DNA from: Mycobacterium branderi
Lineage (GTDB): Bacteria > Actinomycetota > Actinomycetes > Mycobacteriales > Mycobacteriaceae
NCBI RefSeq assembly: GCF_010728725.1
Contig: NZ_AP022606.1
Span: forward strand, 1,178,001 to 1,242,000
Length of the DNA: 64,000 nt
Direction: 5' to 3'
Below are positions 53,403 through 62,325 of this stretch, in pieces. Within the stretch, counting starts at the first letter, position 1. Each line of letters starts with the position of its first letter. The translations under genes were made by a program, and so were the position numbers. Under the pieces are notes generated by a model, which did not search any database, had not been told where the DNA came from, and worked only from the letters and a program-made list of their open reading frames with translations.

Positions 53403-54823
53403 GTGTCGTCGGGATCCCAGCTGCTGGGCATCATCGGCATGGTCGGCCCGCCGGTCGAATCGCCGGCCAACGTGGTCAACCCCGCCGCTTGCCCGGCACT
53501 GGTCTTCTGCGCGGTACCGGCGAACCCCAGCGTTCCCGCACCCTGATCCGAGGCTGTCACGTCGGGCTCCAGATCCATGTATTCGTAACCCCTGCCCAGT
53601 TGCTTCACCATGGTTCGGCGCCTGCGCTGGCGCGCCTCTTCCCGCGCCGCCGCCGCGGCCGCAGCGGCGGACGAGTCAGGCTCAGACGCCTTCATTTTGG
53701 CGCCGGCGCGGACGCTCATCGGCGCGCCGGTCCCCACCCCGGGCGGACCCACCACATACGGGTAGGCGAAACCCGCCCCGCCGGGCGGAGGCGGTGCCGG
53801 CGGGGCGGTGGTCGCGACGGTGCTCGCCGCGGGCGCGGTCGCGGGTGCCGGGGACACGGTCGGGGCGGCGACGGGCGAAGGCGCGGGTGCGGGCGCAACT
53901 CCGGCGACCGGCGGGATGTCGGCCGGCGCCGGGGCCGCCACCGCCTCCGGAAGGGCGGGCGCCGAGACGGAAGCGGATTGCGACATGCCGGCCAGCCCGG
54001 CCAGGCCCGCCGCACCCGCGATAGGCATGGCGGGTGCGATCAAGCCGAACGAGAGCTCCGATAGTTGCGTCAGCTGCGGGGCGAACGTGAGATACACCTC
54101 GCCTCCCCAGCGCGGAATCCAATACGTGAAAATCTGATAGAGCACCTGGGCGTTGGTCGGATTTGGATTCGTCAGCTCATTCCAGATAGCGGAGCCGATC
54201 TTGTCCAACCGCTCCGTCCACCAACTCGGATCGGTGGGGCCCGGCCCCTCGTCTTGGCTTCCGCCGGAGTTGCCGTTGCTGTTGGATTTCTGGATTTCCG
54301 GCGCAGGGTCGGTTTGCGGCGTCGACGCCACCGCAGTACTGGTCACCGCATGATATGTCGTCATCGTGGTGGCCGCCTGCACCCACATCCGCGCATAGTC
54401 GGCCTCGTTGAGCGCGATCGGGATGGTGTTGATCCCAAAGAAATTCGTCGCCACCAACACCGCATGCATGGCGTGGTTGGCAGCCAGCTCGCCCAGTGTC
54501 GGCATGGCCGCCAGCGCGGTGGTGTAGGCGGCCGCCACCGTCTCATGCTGGGCGGCCGTCGCCGCACTGTTCGCGCTGGTCTGCATCAGCCACGCCAGAT
54601 ACGGAACATGCGCGGCCACATACGCTTCCGCGCTGGGGCCCTGCCATGCCCCGGTCTGCACCGCCGCCAACAGCGAGCTGAGTTCGGTGGCCGCCGACTC
54701 GTATTCGACGCTCAACGAATTCCACACGCCAGCGGCTGCCAGTAACGACTCCGGCCCCGGTCCGCTGCTCAGCAGCGCCGAATGCACCTCCGGCGGCGAC
54801 GCCATCCAGATCGGCGCGGTCAT
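53399..54823 (-). CDS. PPE family protein, PPW subgroup
   Basis: A 474-residue PPE protein. The N-terminal PPE domain covers residues 1-170 (PIWMASPPEVHSALLSSGPG, with Pro-Pro-Glu at 10-12, and the WQG turn in GAWQGPSAEAYV). The C-terminus carries the PPW signature GFAGT and PMMPSSWDP. Between them is a low-complexity Ala/Pro-rich stretch and an Arg-rich segment (REEARQRRRRTMVKQ). PPE proteins are exported by type VII secretion, normally as PE-PPE pairs; no pe or esx gene is adjacent, so a partner must be encoded elsewhere. Confidence 0.95.
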   Translation of the reverse strand: MTAPIWMASPPEVHSALLSSGPGPESLLAAAGVWNSLSVEYESAATELSSLLAAVQTGAWQGPSAEAYVAAHVPYLAWLMQTSANSAATAAQHETVAAAYTTALAAMPTLGELAANHAMHAVLVATNFFGINTIPIALNEADYARMWVQAATTMTTYHAVTSTAVASTPQTDPAPEIQKSNSNGNSGGSQDEGPGPTDPSWWTERLDKIGSAIWNELTNPNPTNAQVLYQIFTYWIPRWGGEVYLTFAPQLTQLSELSFGLIAPAMPIAGAAGLAGLAGMSQSASVSAPALPEAVAAPAPADIPPVAGVAPAPAPSPVAAPTVSPAPATAPAASTVATTAPPAPPPPGGAGFAYPYVVGPPGVGTGAPMSVRAGAKMKASEPDSSAAAAAAAAREEARQRRRRTMVKQLGRGYEYMDLEPDVTASDQGAGTLGFAGTAQKTSAGQAAGLTTLAGDSTGGPTMPMMPSSWDPDDT

Positions 54824-54962
54824 CGTCGAACACTCACAGGCAGCCTCCCGGGGTAATTCTTCCGCCGGGCGAGTACTTGCGCAATAAAGAACTGCGGATG
54901 ATTTCGGCTTATTGTGTCCGCTTTTTCGGACTGTTGGTCTCGATTTCTACGCGAAAGCGCTT

Positions 54963-56141
54963 TCAGTCGTCGAGTAGCCGGACGAGGAATCCGGTCGTGA
55001 CCAATGTGCGGGCCAGCGCCATCTGCTGCTCCGCGCTCAATCCGGGCAGCTCGCGAACCCGAAATGGCTCGGTGCTCTTCGACATGAACTGCATCGCGGC
55101 TTCGTGTTCGGGGCCCACCTTTATCAGCAGTTGCGCAAACTGCAGGCCAACACCACCGTCATCGGCCACCACCCGCGAATAAAGCGGCTGATACTTGACA
55201 ACCAGCGAGTCTCCGTCGATTCCAACGGCGTTCGAGATCTGTCCGACCGGTGGGCAGCGGCCACGCCGGGCCAGAACCTCCTCCATTGCCCCGAGACCTT
55301 CTTCGACGACCTCGGGGTCCTCGACGGTTCTGAGGATGTCGCGTACGACGTCAACCAGACTCGCGCGCACGCCGGCGTCGTCCAGGTACCGCGCCGGCAG
55401 ACGGGCGTGAACGCCGTCGTCGCGAAGACTCAGCGCATGCAGCAGGTGGGTCATGAGGGTCAGCACGGTGGGCGCGTGAATTCCCACGGTCAAATGCACG
55501 GACGGCTCCGACTGCGTCTCAGCCCCGTGAACCCGGCCGCGCGGCAGGTACAGCACGTCGCCGGCTTCCAGGCGCAACTCGGTCGGCGACGAGAGTTCGG
55601 GCGTGACAACCGAATCCGGGCGGTGCATCTCGTGCGGCGGGACCACTGCATCGGTGGACAGGTACCACACCTTGGACCCCTGGATCTGAAGTATCAACAC
55701 GTCGTGAGGGTCGTAGTGAGGAACGAAGCCGGCTGACCCGGGCGGCGTGATGTAGCCGTTGACCCGCGTCGGGAAATTCAGATCGACCTCGATGGCATGC
55801 GACAACGACCCGATCGCACGCACGTACTCCTCAAGCCGGTTGAGGACGACCGTGTAGCCGTCGTCAAAGTCCTTGCGGACGCGCGTCAGATCGAGGCTGC
55901 CGTCCGCAAGCCGGTAGCTGGCAGGATCCTTGTCCTCGCCCCGCCGGACCAGCCGCACCCCGGATGGCTCTGGCCGGACATACTCCAGAAGTTCGTCGAT
56001 TACCGACGGCCCCTGCAGGAGGCGCTCGAAGTAGCCTGCGTTGCATCGCTTGACGTGGTAGTGCGTCGTCGCCCATATCTCGTCGAGAAAGGTCTGCACT
56101 GTGAGCGGTTGGAGCAGCCAGGCTAGCGACATCTCGGCCAC
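54963..56141 (-). CDS. JmjC/cupin-4 2-oxoglutarate oxygenase (ribosomal oxygenase-like)
   Basis: About 392 residues from GTG at 56141, two bases after the glycosyltransferase stop; ATG at 56132 is an alternative. The JmjC iron triad is H142-x-D144 (FVPHYDPHD) and H205 (LPRGRVHGAET), with Lys157 in GSKVWYL as a possible 2-oxoglutarate contact. The C-terminal part is helical with a winged-helix-like end. The family includes YcfD-type enzymes that hydroxylate ribosomal proteins, but substrates vary. It is translated together with the glycosyltransferase, so the target may be envelope-related instead. Confidence 0.85.
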   Translation of the reverse strand: MAEMSLAWLLQPLTVQTFLDEIWATTHYHVKRCNAGYFERLLQGPSVIDELLEYVRPEPSGVRLVRRGEDKDPASYRLADGSLDLTRVRKDFDDGYTVVLNRLEEYVRAIGSLSHAIEVDLNFPTRVNGYITPPGSAGFVPHYDPHDVLILQIQGSKVWYLSTDAVVPPHEMHRPDSVVTPELSSPTELRLEAGDVLYLPRGRVHGAETQSEPSVHLTVGIHAPTVLTLMTHLLHALSLRDDGVHARLPARYLDDAGVRASLVDVVRDILRTVEDPEVVEEGLGAMEEVLARRGRCPPVGQISNAVGIDGDSLVVKYQPLYSRVVADDGGVGLQFAQLLIKVGPEHEAAMQFMSKSTEPFRVRELPGLSAEQQMALARTLVTTGFLVRLLDD

Positions 56142-56143
56142 GG

Positions 56144-57298
56144 CTACACCACGCCGCTGATCCGCTTTCCGGCCAACACGGATTCCAGCACTGTGCGCAT
56201 CGCGTCGGCGCTTTGCGGCCAAGAGAATTCGGCACTGCGTGCCTGCGCCTTGCCTCCGAGCTGGTCGCGCAGCACCGCGTCGTCCAGAAGTTGGTGCAGC
56301 CGATTGACCAACTCGGTACGGTCGTCGACCAATACACCGGTCACCCCGTCGACGATCGAATCGGCCAGCCCGCCCGACGACCGGTAGCCGATGGTCGGCA
56401 CCGCGTGCTGTGCTGCCTCGACCACGGCTAGGCCCCAGCCCTCCTTGCGCGACGGCAGCACGTGCACCCAAGACTGTTGCACCACACGGTGTTTGGTTAC
56501 GTCGTCGACGTGGCCATGGAATGTCACCGCGTCGCTGATGCCGAGGCGCGCCGCGTGGTCGACCAGCCGCTGCCACCACCACCCGCCGCCGATGATGTCC
56601 AGGTGCAAGCCCGGTATTCGCGGACGCAGCACCGCCACCGCTTCCAGCGCGTCCTCGATCTGCTTGTGAGGCACCAGTCTCGACAACACGACAATCCGGG
56701 GTGCGCTCGCCCGCGGCCCGTTCAGCGTGGATGCCGGCGCCTCGTCAAGACCGTTGCGCACCACGGCAATTCGCTCGTAGTCCACTCCCAGCGCCACCAG
56801 GTCGCGGGCCGACGGCAACGACACCGTCACATACTGGCTGCGTCGGTGCACCCGCGGCGACAACCGGGACTCGACGAACCAGCCCAGCCGGCCGAGCATC
56901 CGACCGGCGACCGGCCACTGCTCGCGGTGGCAGTGGTGCACCAGCACGGCAACCCGTCGTCCGTAGACCAGCCGGGCCAGAAACGGCAGGCCGTTCTGGG
57001 TGTCGATCACCACGTCCGGCCGCACGTGCCGCAGTGGTCCGAGCCCGAGGCGCGCCGCCGTCATCGCCAGCAGTGCCCACACGTACACCGAATAGCGCCC
57101 GCCGGCGCGGCTAATCCGTACGCCGTCGATCACTTCGCGGCGAGCCGCGCCCGGGTAGCGTGCGGTACGCAGCGTGACGGCGATACCGGACTCGGCGAGC
57201 TGCGCGCCGATACGCTGCAAATACGCTTCGCTGCCGCCGCCCTGCGGGTGTCCGGTGTCACGCCAGCACAACAGCAGGACGGAGCGCAGAGCAGACAT
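56144..57298 (-). CDS. GT4-family glycosyltransferase (Rv0225-like)
   Basis: A 384-residue GT-B glycosyltransferase. Opening WRDTGHPQGGGSEAYLQRIG is the acceptor-side glycine loop, VVLSRLVPHKQIEDALEAV lies near residue 205, and the EX7E-type motif appears as EGWGLAVVEAAQ near 290. It transfers a sugar from a nucleotide donor in the cytoplasm. It corresponds to M. tuberculosis Rv0225 and is divergent from the Rv0224c-like methyltransferase, as in that genome. Acceptor unknown. Confidence 0.92.
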   Translation of the reverse strand: MSALRSVLLLCWRDTGHPQGGGSEAYLQRIGAQLAESGIAVTLRTARYPGAARREVIDGVRISRAGGRYSVYVWALLAMTAARLGLGPLRHVRPDVVIDTQNGLPFLARLVYGRRVAVLVHHCHREQWPVAGRMLGRLGWFVESRLSPRVHRRSQYVTVSLPSARDLVALGVDYERIAVVRNGLDEAPASTLNGPRASAPRIVVLSRLVPHKQIEDALEAVAVLRPRIPGLHLDIIGGGWWWQRLVDHAARLGISDAVTFHGHVDDVTKHRVVQQSWVHVLPSRKEGWGLAVVEAAQHAVPTIGYRSSGGLADSIVDGVTGVLVDDRTELVNRLHQLLDDAVLRDQLGGKAQARSAEFSWPQSADAMRTVLESVLAGKRISGVV

Positions 57299-57340
57299 CA
57301 GGGGTCAGCCTAATGGGAAAGCCTCCGTAGGCTGACGGCG

Positions 57341-58105
57341 ATGGCCGTGACCGACCTGTTTGCCCGGCGGGCGACGCTGTCGCGTTCGCTGCGGCTGCTC
57401 TCGGAGTTCCGCTACGAGCAATCGCAGCCGGCCCGCTTCTACGGAACGCTGGCTGCCGATACCGCGGCGATGGTCGGCGACCTCTGGCGCGGCGTGCACG
57501 AAGAATCCGCGGCGGGCCGAACCCTGCTCGACGTCGGCGGCGGGCCGGGATACTTCGCGACGGCGTTCACCGACGCCGGAATACGGTACATCGGGGTCGA
57601 ACCGGACCCGGACGAAATGCACGCGGCCGCACCGGCTTACACGCACAACTCGGGTGAGTTCGTGCGGGCGTCGGGCATGGCGCTGCCGTTCGCCGACGAC
57701 TCGGTGGACATCTGCTTGTCCTCCAACGTCGCCGAACATGTTCCGCGGCCCTGGCAGCTGGGCGCCGAAATGCTGCGGGTGACCCGGCCGGGCGGGCTGG
57801 CGGTGTTGTCGTACACGGTGTGGCTGGGGCCGTTCGGCGGGCATGAGATGGGCCTGACCCACTACCTGGGCGGCGAGCGGGCCGCCGCACGCTACGCCCG
57901 CAAACATGGCCACCCGGCCAAGAACAACTACGGGTCGTCGTTATTCGCGGTCTCGGCGGCCGACGGCCTGGACTGGGCGGCCAGCACCGGGACGCTCGTC
58001 GCCGCATTTCCGCGCTACCACCCGCGATGGGCGTGGTGGATGACGTCGGTGCCGGGCCTGCGGGAATTTCTGGTGAGCAACATGGTGCTGGTGCTACAGC
58101 CGTAG
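57341..58105 (+). CDS. SAM-dependent methyltransferase (Rv0224c-like)
   Basis: A 254-residue class I methyltransferase. Motif I is LLDVGGGPGYFATAF near residue 65, the acidic end of strand 2 is IGVEPDPDEM, and motif III is LRVTRPGGLAVLSYTVW near 145. ATG at 57341, 42 bases from the divergent glycosyltransferase start. By position it is the counterpart of Rv0224c, thought essential in M. tuberculosis from memory. The pairing with Rv0225 suggests methylation of a glycosylated envelope component. Confidence 0.92.
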   Translation: MAVTDLFARRATLSRSLRLLSEFRYEQSQPARFYGTLAADTAAMVGDLWRGVHEESAAGRTLLDVGGGPGYFATAFTDAGIRYIGVEPDPDEMHAAAPAYTHNSGEFVRASGMALPFADDSVDICLSSNVAEHVPRPWQLGAEMLRVTRPGGLAVLSYTVWLGPFGGHEMGLTHYLGGERAAARYARKHGHPAKNNYGSSLFAVSAADGLDWAASTGTLVAAFPRYHPRWAWWMTSVPGLREFLVSNMVLVLQP

Positions 58106-58117
58106 CCACCAGTTGAT

Positions 58118-58131
58118 TGGAACCTGTTCTC
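58118..58131. promoter_or_regulatory. KstR-like box TGGAACCTGTTCTC
   Basis: The KstR consensus, as I remember it, is TnnAACnnGTTnnA. This site fits all fixed positions except the last base, and the core GAAC-CT-GTTC is a perfect dyad. It lies 31-44 bases upstream of the aldehyde dehydrogenase start. The M. tuberculosis counterpart (Rv0223c) is, from memory, in the KstR regulon. Confidence 0.55.
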
Positions 58132-58161
58132 GTTTTGCCGCTCGCTGGGTAGGGTGGCGCC

Positions 58162-59634
58162 ATGAGCCAAAGCCACAAGACTGAATACGACAAGCTGTTC
58201 ATCGGCGGCAAGTGGGCCGAACCGTCGAGTACCGACGTCATCGAGGTGCGCTGTCCGGCCACCGGCGACTATGTCGGCAGGGTGCCGCTCGCGGCTGCGG
58301 CCGACGTCGACGCCGCCGTCGCGGCGGCCCGCAGGGCGTTCGACACCGGACCGTGGCCCTCGACACCGCCGGCCGAGCGGGCGGCCGTCATCGCCAACGC
58401 GCTCAAGTTGATGGAAGAGCGCAAGGAGCTCTTCGCCGCATTGCTCGCCGGCGAAACCGGGCAGCCGCCGACCACCGTCGAGACGATGCACTGGATGAGC
58501 TCGATCGGAGCGCTGAACTTTTTCGCGGGCCCGGCCGTCGAGCAGGTCAAGTGGAAAGAGATCCGCAACGGCGGGTACGGCCAAAGCATCGTCTACCGCG
58601 AGCCGCTCGGCGTCGTCGGCGCGATCGTCGCGTGGAATGTGCCGCTGTTCCTGGCCGTCAACAAGCTGGGCCCCGCGCTGCTGGCCGGGTGCACGGTGGT
58701 GCTGAAGCCGGCAGCCGAAACACCGTTGAGCGCAATCGCTTTGGCGGAAGTGTTCGCCGAAGCCGGCCTGCCCGAGGGCGTGCTCTCGATAGTGCCCGGC
58801 GGGATCGAGACCGGGCAAGCACTGACGTCCAACCCGGACGTCGACATCTTCACCTTCACCGGCAGCTCGAGCGTCGGCAAGGAGATCGGCCGGCGCGCCG
58901 CCGACCTGCTCAAGCCGTGCACCCTGGAGCTCGGCGGCAAGTCGGCGGCCATCGTGCTCGACGACGTCGACCTGGCGTCCGCCATCCCGATGCTGGTGTT
59001 CTCCGGGATCATGAACACCGGGCAGGCCTGCGTGGCCCAGACCCGCATCCTGGCGCCGCGCTCGCGCTACGACGAAATCGTGGATGCGGTAAGCAATTTC
59101 GTGCAGGCGCTGCCGGTGGGCTTGCCGTCGGACCCGGCCGCCCAGATCGGTTCGCTGATCTCGGAGAAGCAGCGCACGCGGGTCGAGGGCTACATCGCCA
59201 AGGGCATCGAGGAGGGCGCCCGGCTTGTGTGCGGCGGCGGGCGGCCCGAGGGGCTCGACAGCGGCTTCTTTGTGCAGCCGACGGTGTTCGCCGATGTCGA
59301 CAACAAGATGACGATTGCCCAGGAGGAGATCTTCGGGCCAGTACTGTCCATCATTCCCTACGACACCGAAGACGACGCCGTCGCGATCGCCAACGACTCG
59401 GTGTACGGCCTGGCCGGCAGCGTGTGGACCGCCGACGTGCCGCACGGGATCGAGATCGCGGAGAAGATCCGCACCGGGACGTATGCGATCAACTGGTACG
59501 CGTTCGATCCGTGCTGTCCGTTCGGCGGCTACAAGAACTCCGGCATCGGCCGCGAAAACGGGCCCGAGGGCGTCGAGCACTTCACCCAGCAGAAGAGTGT
59601 GCTGATGCCGATGGGCTACACGATCGACGGTTAG
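58162..59634 (+). CDS. Aldehyde dehydrogenase (Rv0223c-like)
   Basis: A 490-residue ALDH. NAD site GAIVAWNVPLFLAV near residue 155 and FTGSSSVGKEIGR near 232; general base Glu in LELGGKSAAIV near 256; catalytic Cys in MNTGQACVAQTRIL near 290. The C-terminal line CPFGGYKNSGIGRENG is normal. It oxidises an aldehyde to an acid with NAD; the substrate may be sterol-side-chain derived if the KstR-type box upstream is real. Long open frames on both strands over this gene are shadows of its GC-rich coding. Confidence 0.95.
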   Translation: MSQSHKTEYDKLFIGGKWAEPSSTDVIEVRCPATGDYVGRVPLAAAADVDAAVAAARRAFDTGPWPSTPPAERAAVIANALKLMEERKELFAALLAGETGQPPTTVETMHWMSSIGALNFFAGPAVEQVKWKEIRNGGYGQSIVYREPLGVVGAIVAWNVPLFLAVNKLGPALLAGCTVVLKPAAETPLSAIALAEVFAEAGLPEGVLSIVPGGIETGQALTSNPDVDIFTFTGSSSVGKEIGRRAADLLKPCTLELGGKSAAIVLDDVDLASAIPMLVFSGIMNTGQACVAQTRILAPRSRYDEIVDAVSNFVQALPVGLPSDPAAQIGSLISEKQRTRVEGYIAKGIEEGARLVCGGGRPEGLDSGFFVQPTVFADVDNKMTIAQEEIFGPVLSIIPYDTEDDAVAIANDSVYGLAGSVWTADVPHGIEIAEKIRTGTYAINWYAFDPCCPFGGYKNSGIGRENGPEGVEHFTQQKSVLMPMGYTIDG

Positions 59635-59677
59635 CTCGGACTCGCGGCTATATCGGCCCATCTCCCTTGACTCGCTG

Positions 59678-60504
59678 CTAGCGCTTGCGCGCGGTGATAA
59701 GCAGGTACTCCCAGCGCATCGTCGACGATCCGGCCAGGAATCGTTGCCCAGTCCAGCCAACGCGGCATCGAGCGCGGCGACACGCTCGTGGTCGGCCGCG
59801 ATGCTGCGATACGTGGTGATCGTCGGTCCATAGTTGGTTTTGAAGAAGTCGCGGAATGCCTCTCCGGTGGCAAACAGGTCGACGTTCAGCGCGCGTCGCT
59901 GCATGGCCAGATCGATTACCCGTTCGCCCAGCAGTTGCTTGACGTGGTCTTCCTTGCCCCACAGCGGCGGTGACTGAACCCCGGGTGGTGGCGCCGGTGT
60001 AAAGGGCTTCATCGTCGCGAACATCTGACCGATGAAGCCCTCGGGGGTCCAGTTGATCAGCGCGAGCGTTCCGCCGCGACGGCACACGCGAACCAGTTCG
60101 TCGGCTGCCCGTTGATGGTGCGGGGCGAACATCACGCCGACACACGACACCACCGCGTCAAAGCTGTTGTCGTCGAACGGCAGTGCCTCGGCATCGGCCT
60201 CCCTCCATTCGAGTTCGACGCCGCGCTCGGCTGCCGCCGCGCGTCCGACTTTCAGCAACTCAGGGGTTAGGTCGCTCGCGACCACGCGGGCACCCGCTTC
60301 CGCGGCGGGGATTGAGGCGTTGCCGGTTCCGGCGGCCACATCGAGCAGGCGTTCACCCGGTCCGATGCCGCTGGCTTGCACCAGCACGGGTCCAAGTGGC
60401 GCGACCAATTCGCTGGCCACGATGCCATAGTCGCCAGTTGCCCAGACTGCGCGCTGTTTGCCGGCCAAGTCATGGTCAGCGGTAGTGGCGGCATCAGCGG
60501 TCAC
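59678..60504 (-). pseudogene. SAM-dependent methyltransferase with a 3' frameshift
   Basis: The start at 60504 leads into a normal UbiE-like methyltransferase: motif I LLDVAAGTGNASIPAAE near residue 50, motif II VVASDLTPELL, motif III LVRVCRRGGTLALINW near 140. Near 59740 the frame breaks: after LAGLGN the family sequence (RFLAGSSTM, WEYLLITARKR, stop at 59678) continues in another frame. Restoring one C (AACGATTC to AACCGATTC) rejoins the two. Unrepaired, translation would run on antisense to the aldehyde dehydrogenase gene for over 500 codons. Either a recent mutation or a sequencing error. Confidence 0.7.
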
Positions 60505-60581
60505 GGTGATCTCCTCGTTCGAAGCTTTTGCTGCATGGAGAATCGTCCGTTTACCAGCGCGGCGATTCCAGTGCCAAATCT

Positions 60582-60597
60582 GAACCGGTCGCGGTTC
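60582..60597. promoter_or_regulatory. Dyad GAACCG-GTCG-CGGTTC, candidate operator
   Basis: A perfect inverted repeat with 6-base arms in the 136-base region between the divergent methyltransferase (60504) and HxlR (60641) genes, 44 bases before the latter. Likely bound by the HxlR protein. Confidence 0.45.
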
Positions 60598-60640
60598 TGA
60601 ATCTGTACCACCAGCCGCCTTCGGGATGTACCGTCACAAC

Positions 60641-61318
60641 ATGCCGTCCTACGGCCAGTTCTGCCCCGTCGCCAAAGCCATGGAGCTGCTTGACGAGCGA
60701 TGGACGATGCTGGTGGTGCGCGAATTACTAGCGGGCAGTAGACACTTCAACGAGCTGCGCCGTGGCGTACCCAAGATGTCGCCGGCTTTGCTGTCCAAGC
60801 GGCTGCAGACCCTGACCCGCGCGGGTCTCGTCGAACGTTCCGAGGCCGACGGGCGGGCGGCGTACACACTGACACCGTGCGGCAAGGAGCTGCAAGACGT
60901 CGTGCAGGCAATCGGCGCCTGGGGTGTGCGATGGATTCCGCAAATCGGCGACGAAGAGCTCGACCCGCATCTGCTGATGTGGGACATCCATCGCACGGTG
61001 CCGATCAACAAGTGGCCGCGCGAGCGCACGGTGCTGGCATTCCGCCTGTCGGGCGTGGCGCCGAAGGCGTCGTCGTCGTGGTGGCTCATAGTCGCGGGCG
61101 GTCGAGCCGATGTATGCGACTTCGATCCCGGCTACGACGTCGCCGCGACGGTGTCGTGCACCCTGCGCGCACTCACCTTTATCTGGCGGGGCGATGTGTC
61201 GTGGTCGCGTGCGCTGCTCGACGGGTCGGTATCCATCGACGCGCCGTCGCAGGTGCGCCGCGTAGTGCCTATGTGGATCGGTCAATCTCGGATGGCCGCC
61301 GTCCCACGCCCCGCCTAG
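60641..61318 (+). CDS. HxlR-family transcriptional regulator
   Basis: 225 residues from ATG at 60641 (an in-frame ATG at 60626 is also possible). The HxlR winged helix fills residues 5-95: CPVAKAMELLDERWTMLVVRELL, FNELRRGVPKMSPALLSKRL, and the wing YTLTPCGKEL. The Cys near residue 8 is the usual HxlR redox or ligand-sensing residue. The C-terminal 120 residues are an extra SCP2-like domain (LTFIWRGDVSWSRALLDGSV), common in mycobacterial members. It is divergent from the frameshifted methyltransferase, its likely target. Confidence 0.88.
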   Translation: MPSYGQFCPVAKAMELLDERWTMLVVRELLAGSRHFNELRRGVPKMSPALLSKRLQTLTRAGLVERSEADGRAAYTLTPCGKELQDVVQAIGAWGVRWIPQIGDEELDPHLLMWDIHRTVPINKWPRERTVLAFRLSGVAPKASSSWWLIVAGGRADVCDFDPGYDVAATVSCTLRALTFIWRGDVSWSRALLDGSVSIDAPSQVRRVVPMWIGQSRMAAVPRPA

Positions 61319-61332
61319 CAACCTAACGCGGG

Positions 61333-62136
61333 CTACTGTCCCTGGAAGTGGGCCTGCCGGCGCTCGACGAACGACTGCACGCCCTCGGCGGCATCGGCGG
61401 TCCCGAATAACGCGGCAACCTCCGGTCGCAGCCGTGCGATAGCGGCCGCATCACCGTGTTCGCGGGCCAGATGCGCCGACGCCAGAGTGGCCCGAACGCC
61501 CAGCGGTGCAGCATGATTCGCGATAGTGTGGGCGATCTCGCATGCCCGGGCCAGCGCGGCGGCCGCGTCGACGGTCACCTCCTGCACCAGTCCGATGCGG
61601 TGTGCCTCGTCGGCGTCGAACTCGTCGCCGGTGAGCAGCCAGCGCATCGCATTGCCCCAGCCGGCGTCGCGGGGAAGCCGGATCGTCGCACCGCCGAACG
61701 GGTAGATCCCGCGTTGCACCTCGAGCTGCGCGAACCGGGTACCGGCCGTGGCCACTCGGATGTCAGCCGCCAACAGCAGCTCGATGCCCAGCGTCATGCA
61801 CCAGCCCTGGGCGACGGCGACCAGCGGAGTGGTCCAGGAGCCGTCGAGGCGCCACGGGTCGCGCCCGCCGTCTGGGAACTCCAGTTCGCCGGCGGCGATC
61901 GCCGGTGCGACGTCGACCAGGTCCAGCCCGCCGGTGAAGTGCTCGCCGTGGGCAAACAGCACCCCGGCACGGATCTCGGCGTCGGTCTCCAGCAGCGCAT
62001 ATGCCCGAGACAGGTCGGCGAGCATCGCGCGGTTGAAGGCATTGCGTTTGTCTGGCCGGTTGAGACCGATCAGCAGCACGTGGCCGTCCCGCTCGAGGGT
62101 CACGGTCTCCAGAACGGGCAGTGAGGTTTCGGTCAT
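61333..62136 (-). CDS. echA1: Enoyl-CoA hydratase/isomerase family protein (EchA1-like)
   Basis: 267 residues from ATG at 62136 (TTG at 62148 is less likely). Crotonase fold with VLLIGLNRPDKRNAFNRAML near residue 22, the first oxyanion region GEHFTGGLDL near 65, a second WCMTLGIELLLAADIRVA near 115, and catalytic Glu in LEVQRGIYPFGG near 140. It hydrates or isomerises an enoyl-CoA. By position it matches M. tuberculosis Rv0222 (echA1). It is divergent from the short ORF and TetR gene on the right, with a dyad between them. Confidence 0.88.
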   Translation of the reverse strand: MTETSLPVLETVTLERDGHVLLIGLNRPDKRNAFNRAMLADLSRAYALLETDAEIRAGVLFAHGEHFTGGLDLVDVAPAIAAGELEFPDGGRDPWRLDGSWTTPLVAVAQGWCMTLGIELLLAADIRVATAGTRFAQLEVQRGIYPFGGATIRLPRDAGWGNAMRWLLTGDEFDADEAHRIGLVQEVTVDAAAALARACEIAHTIANHAAPLGVRATLASAHLAREHGDAAAIARLRPEVAALFGTADAAEGVQSFVERRQAHFQGQ

Positions 62137-62250
62137 GGGCCGAGTCAACCGCAGGTCTAAGTAATATGCAATAGGACATAGACAGTGCGGCGTGCTAGCG
62201 CGGCTTGCCCATATGAGGTGCAGTTGTCCCTTGTAGGGCTACCTACTTGT

Positions 62251-62273
62251 ATAGAACCCCTAGCTTGTTCTAT
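62251..62273. promoter_or_regulatory. Dyad ATAGAAC-N9-GTTCTAT, candidate TetR operator
   Basis: Perfect 7-base arms (62251-62257 and 62267-62273) in the divergent region between echA1 (62136) and the short ORF/TetR unit (62326). The likely binder is the TetR protein at 62501, which could then control both directions. Confidence 0.55.
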
Positions 62274-62325
62274 GCTGTCTTGCATAATCATGGGCCTCAC
62301 CGGCGCATGAGGCAGGAGAAAGATC

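Noticed and set aside
54953..54964. 12-base palindrome GAAAGCGCTTTC at the end of the JmjC gene
   Set aside because: It overlaps the stop codon and has no loop, so it is a poor terminator; a chance palindrome is likely.
58212..59681. A 489-codon plus-strand frame over the aldehyde dehydrogenase
   Set aside because: Arg/Gly-rich composition typical of a shifted frame in high-GC DNA; the normal ALDH frame explains the region.
58015..60504. An 829-codon open frame on the minus strand across the aldehyde dehydrogenase gene
   Set aside because: Only its first ~255 codons are a real methyltransferase. The rest is a GC-rich antisense shadow with no family resemblance, reached because of the frameshift.
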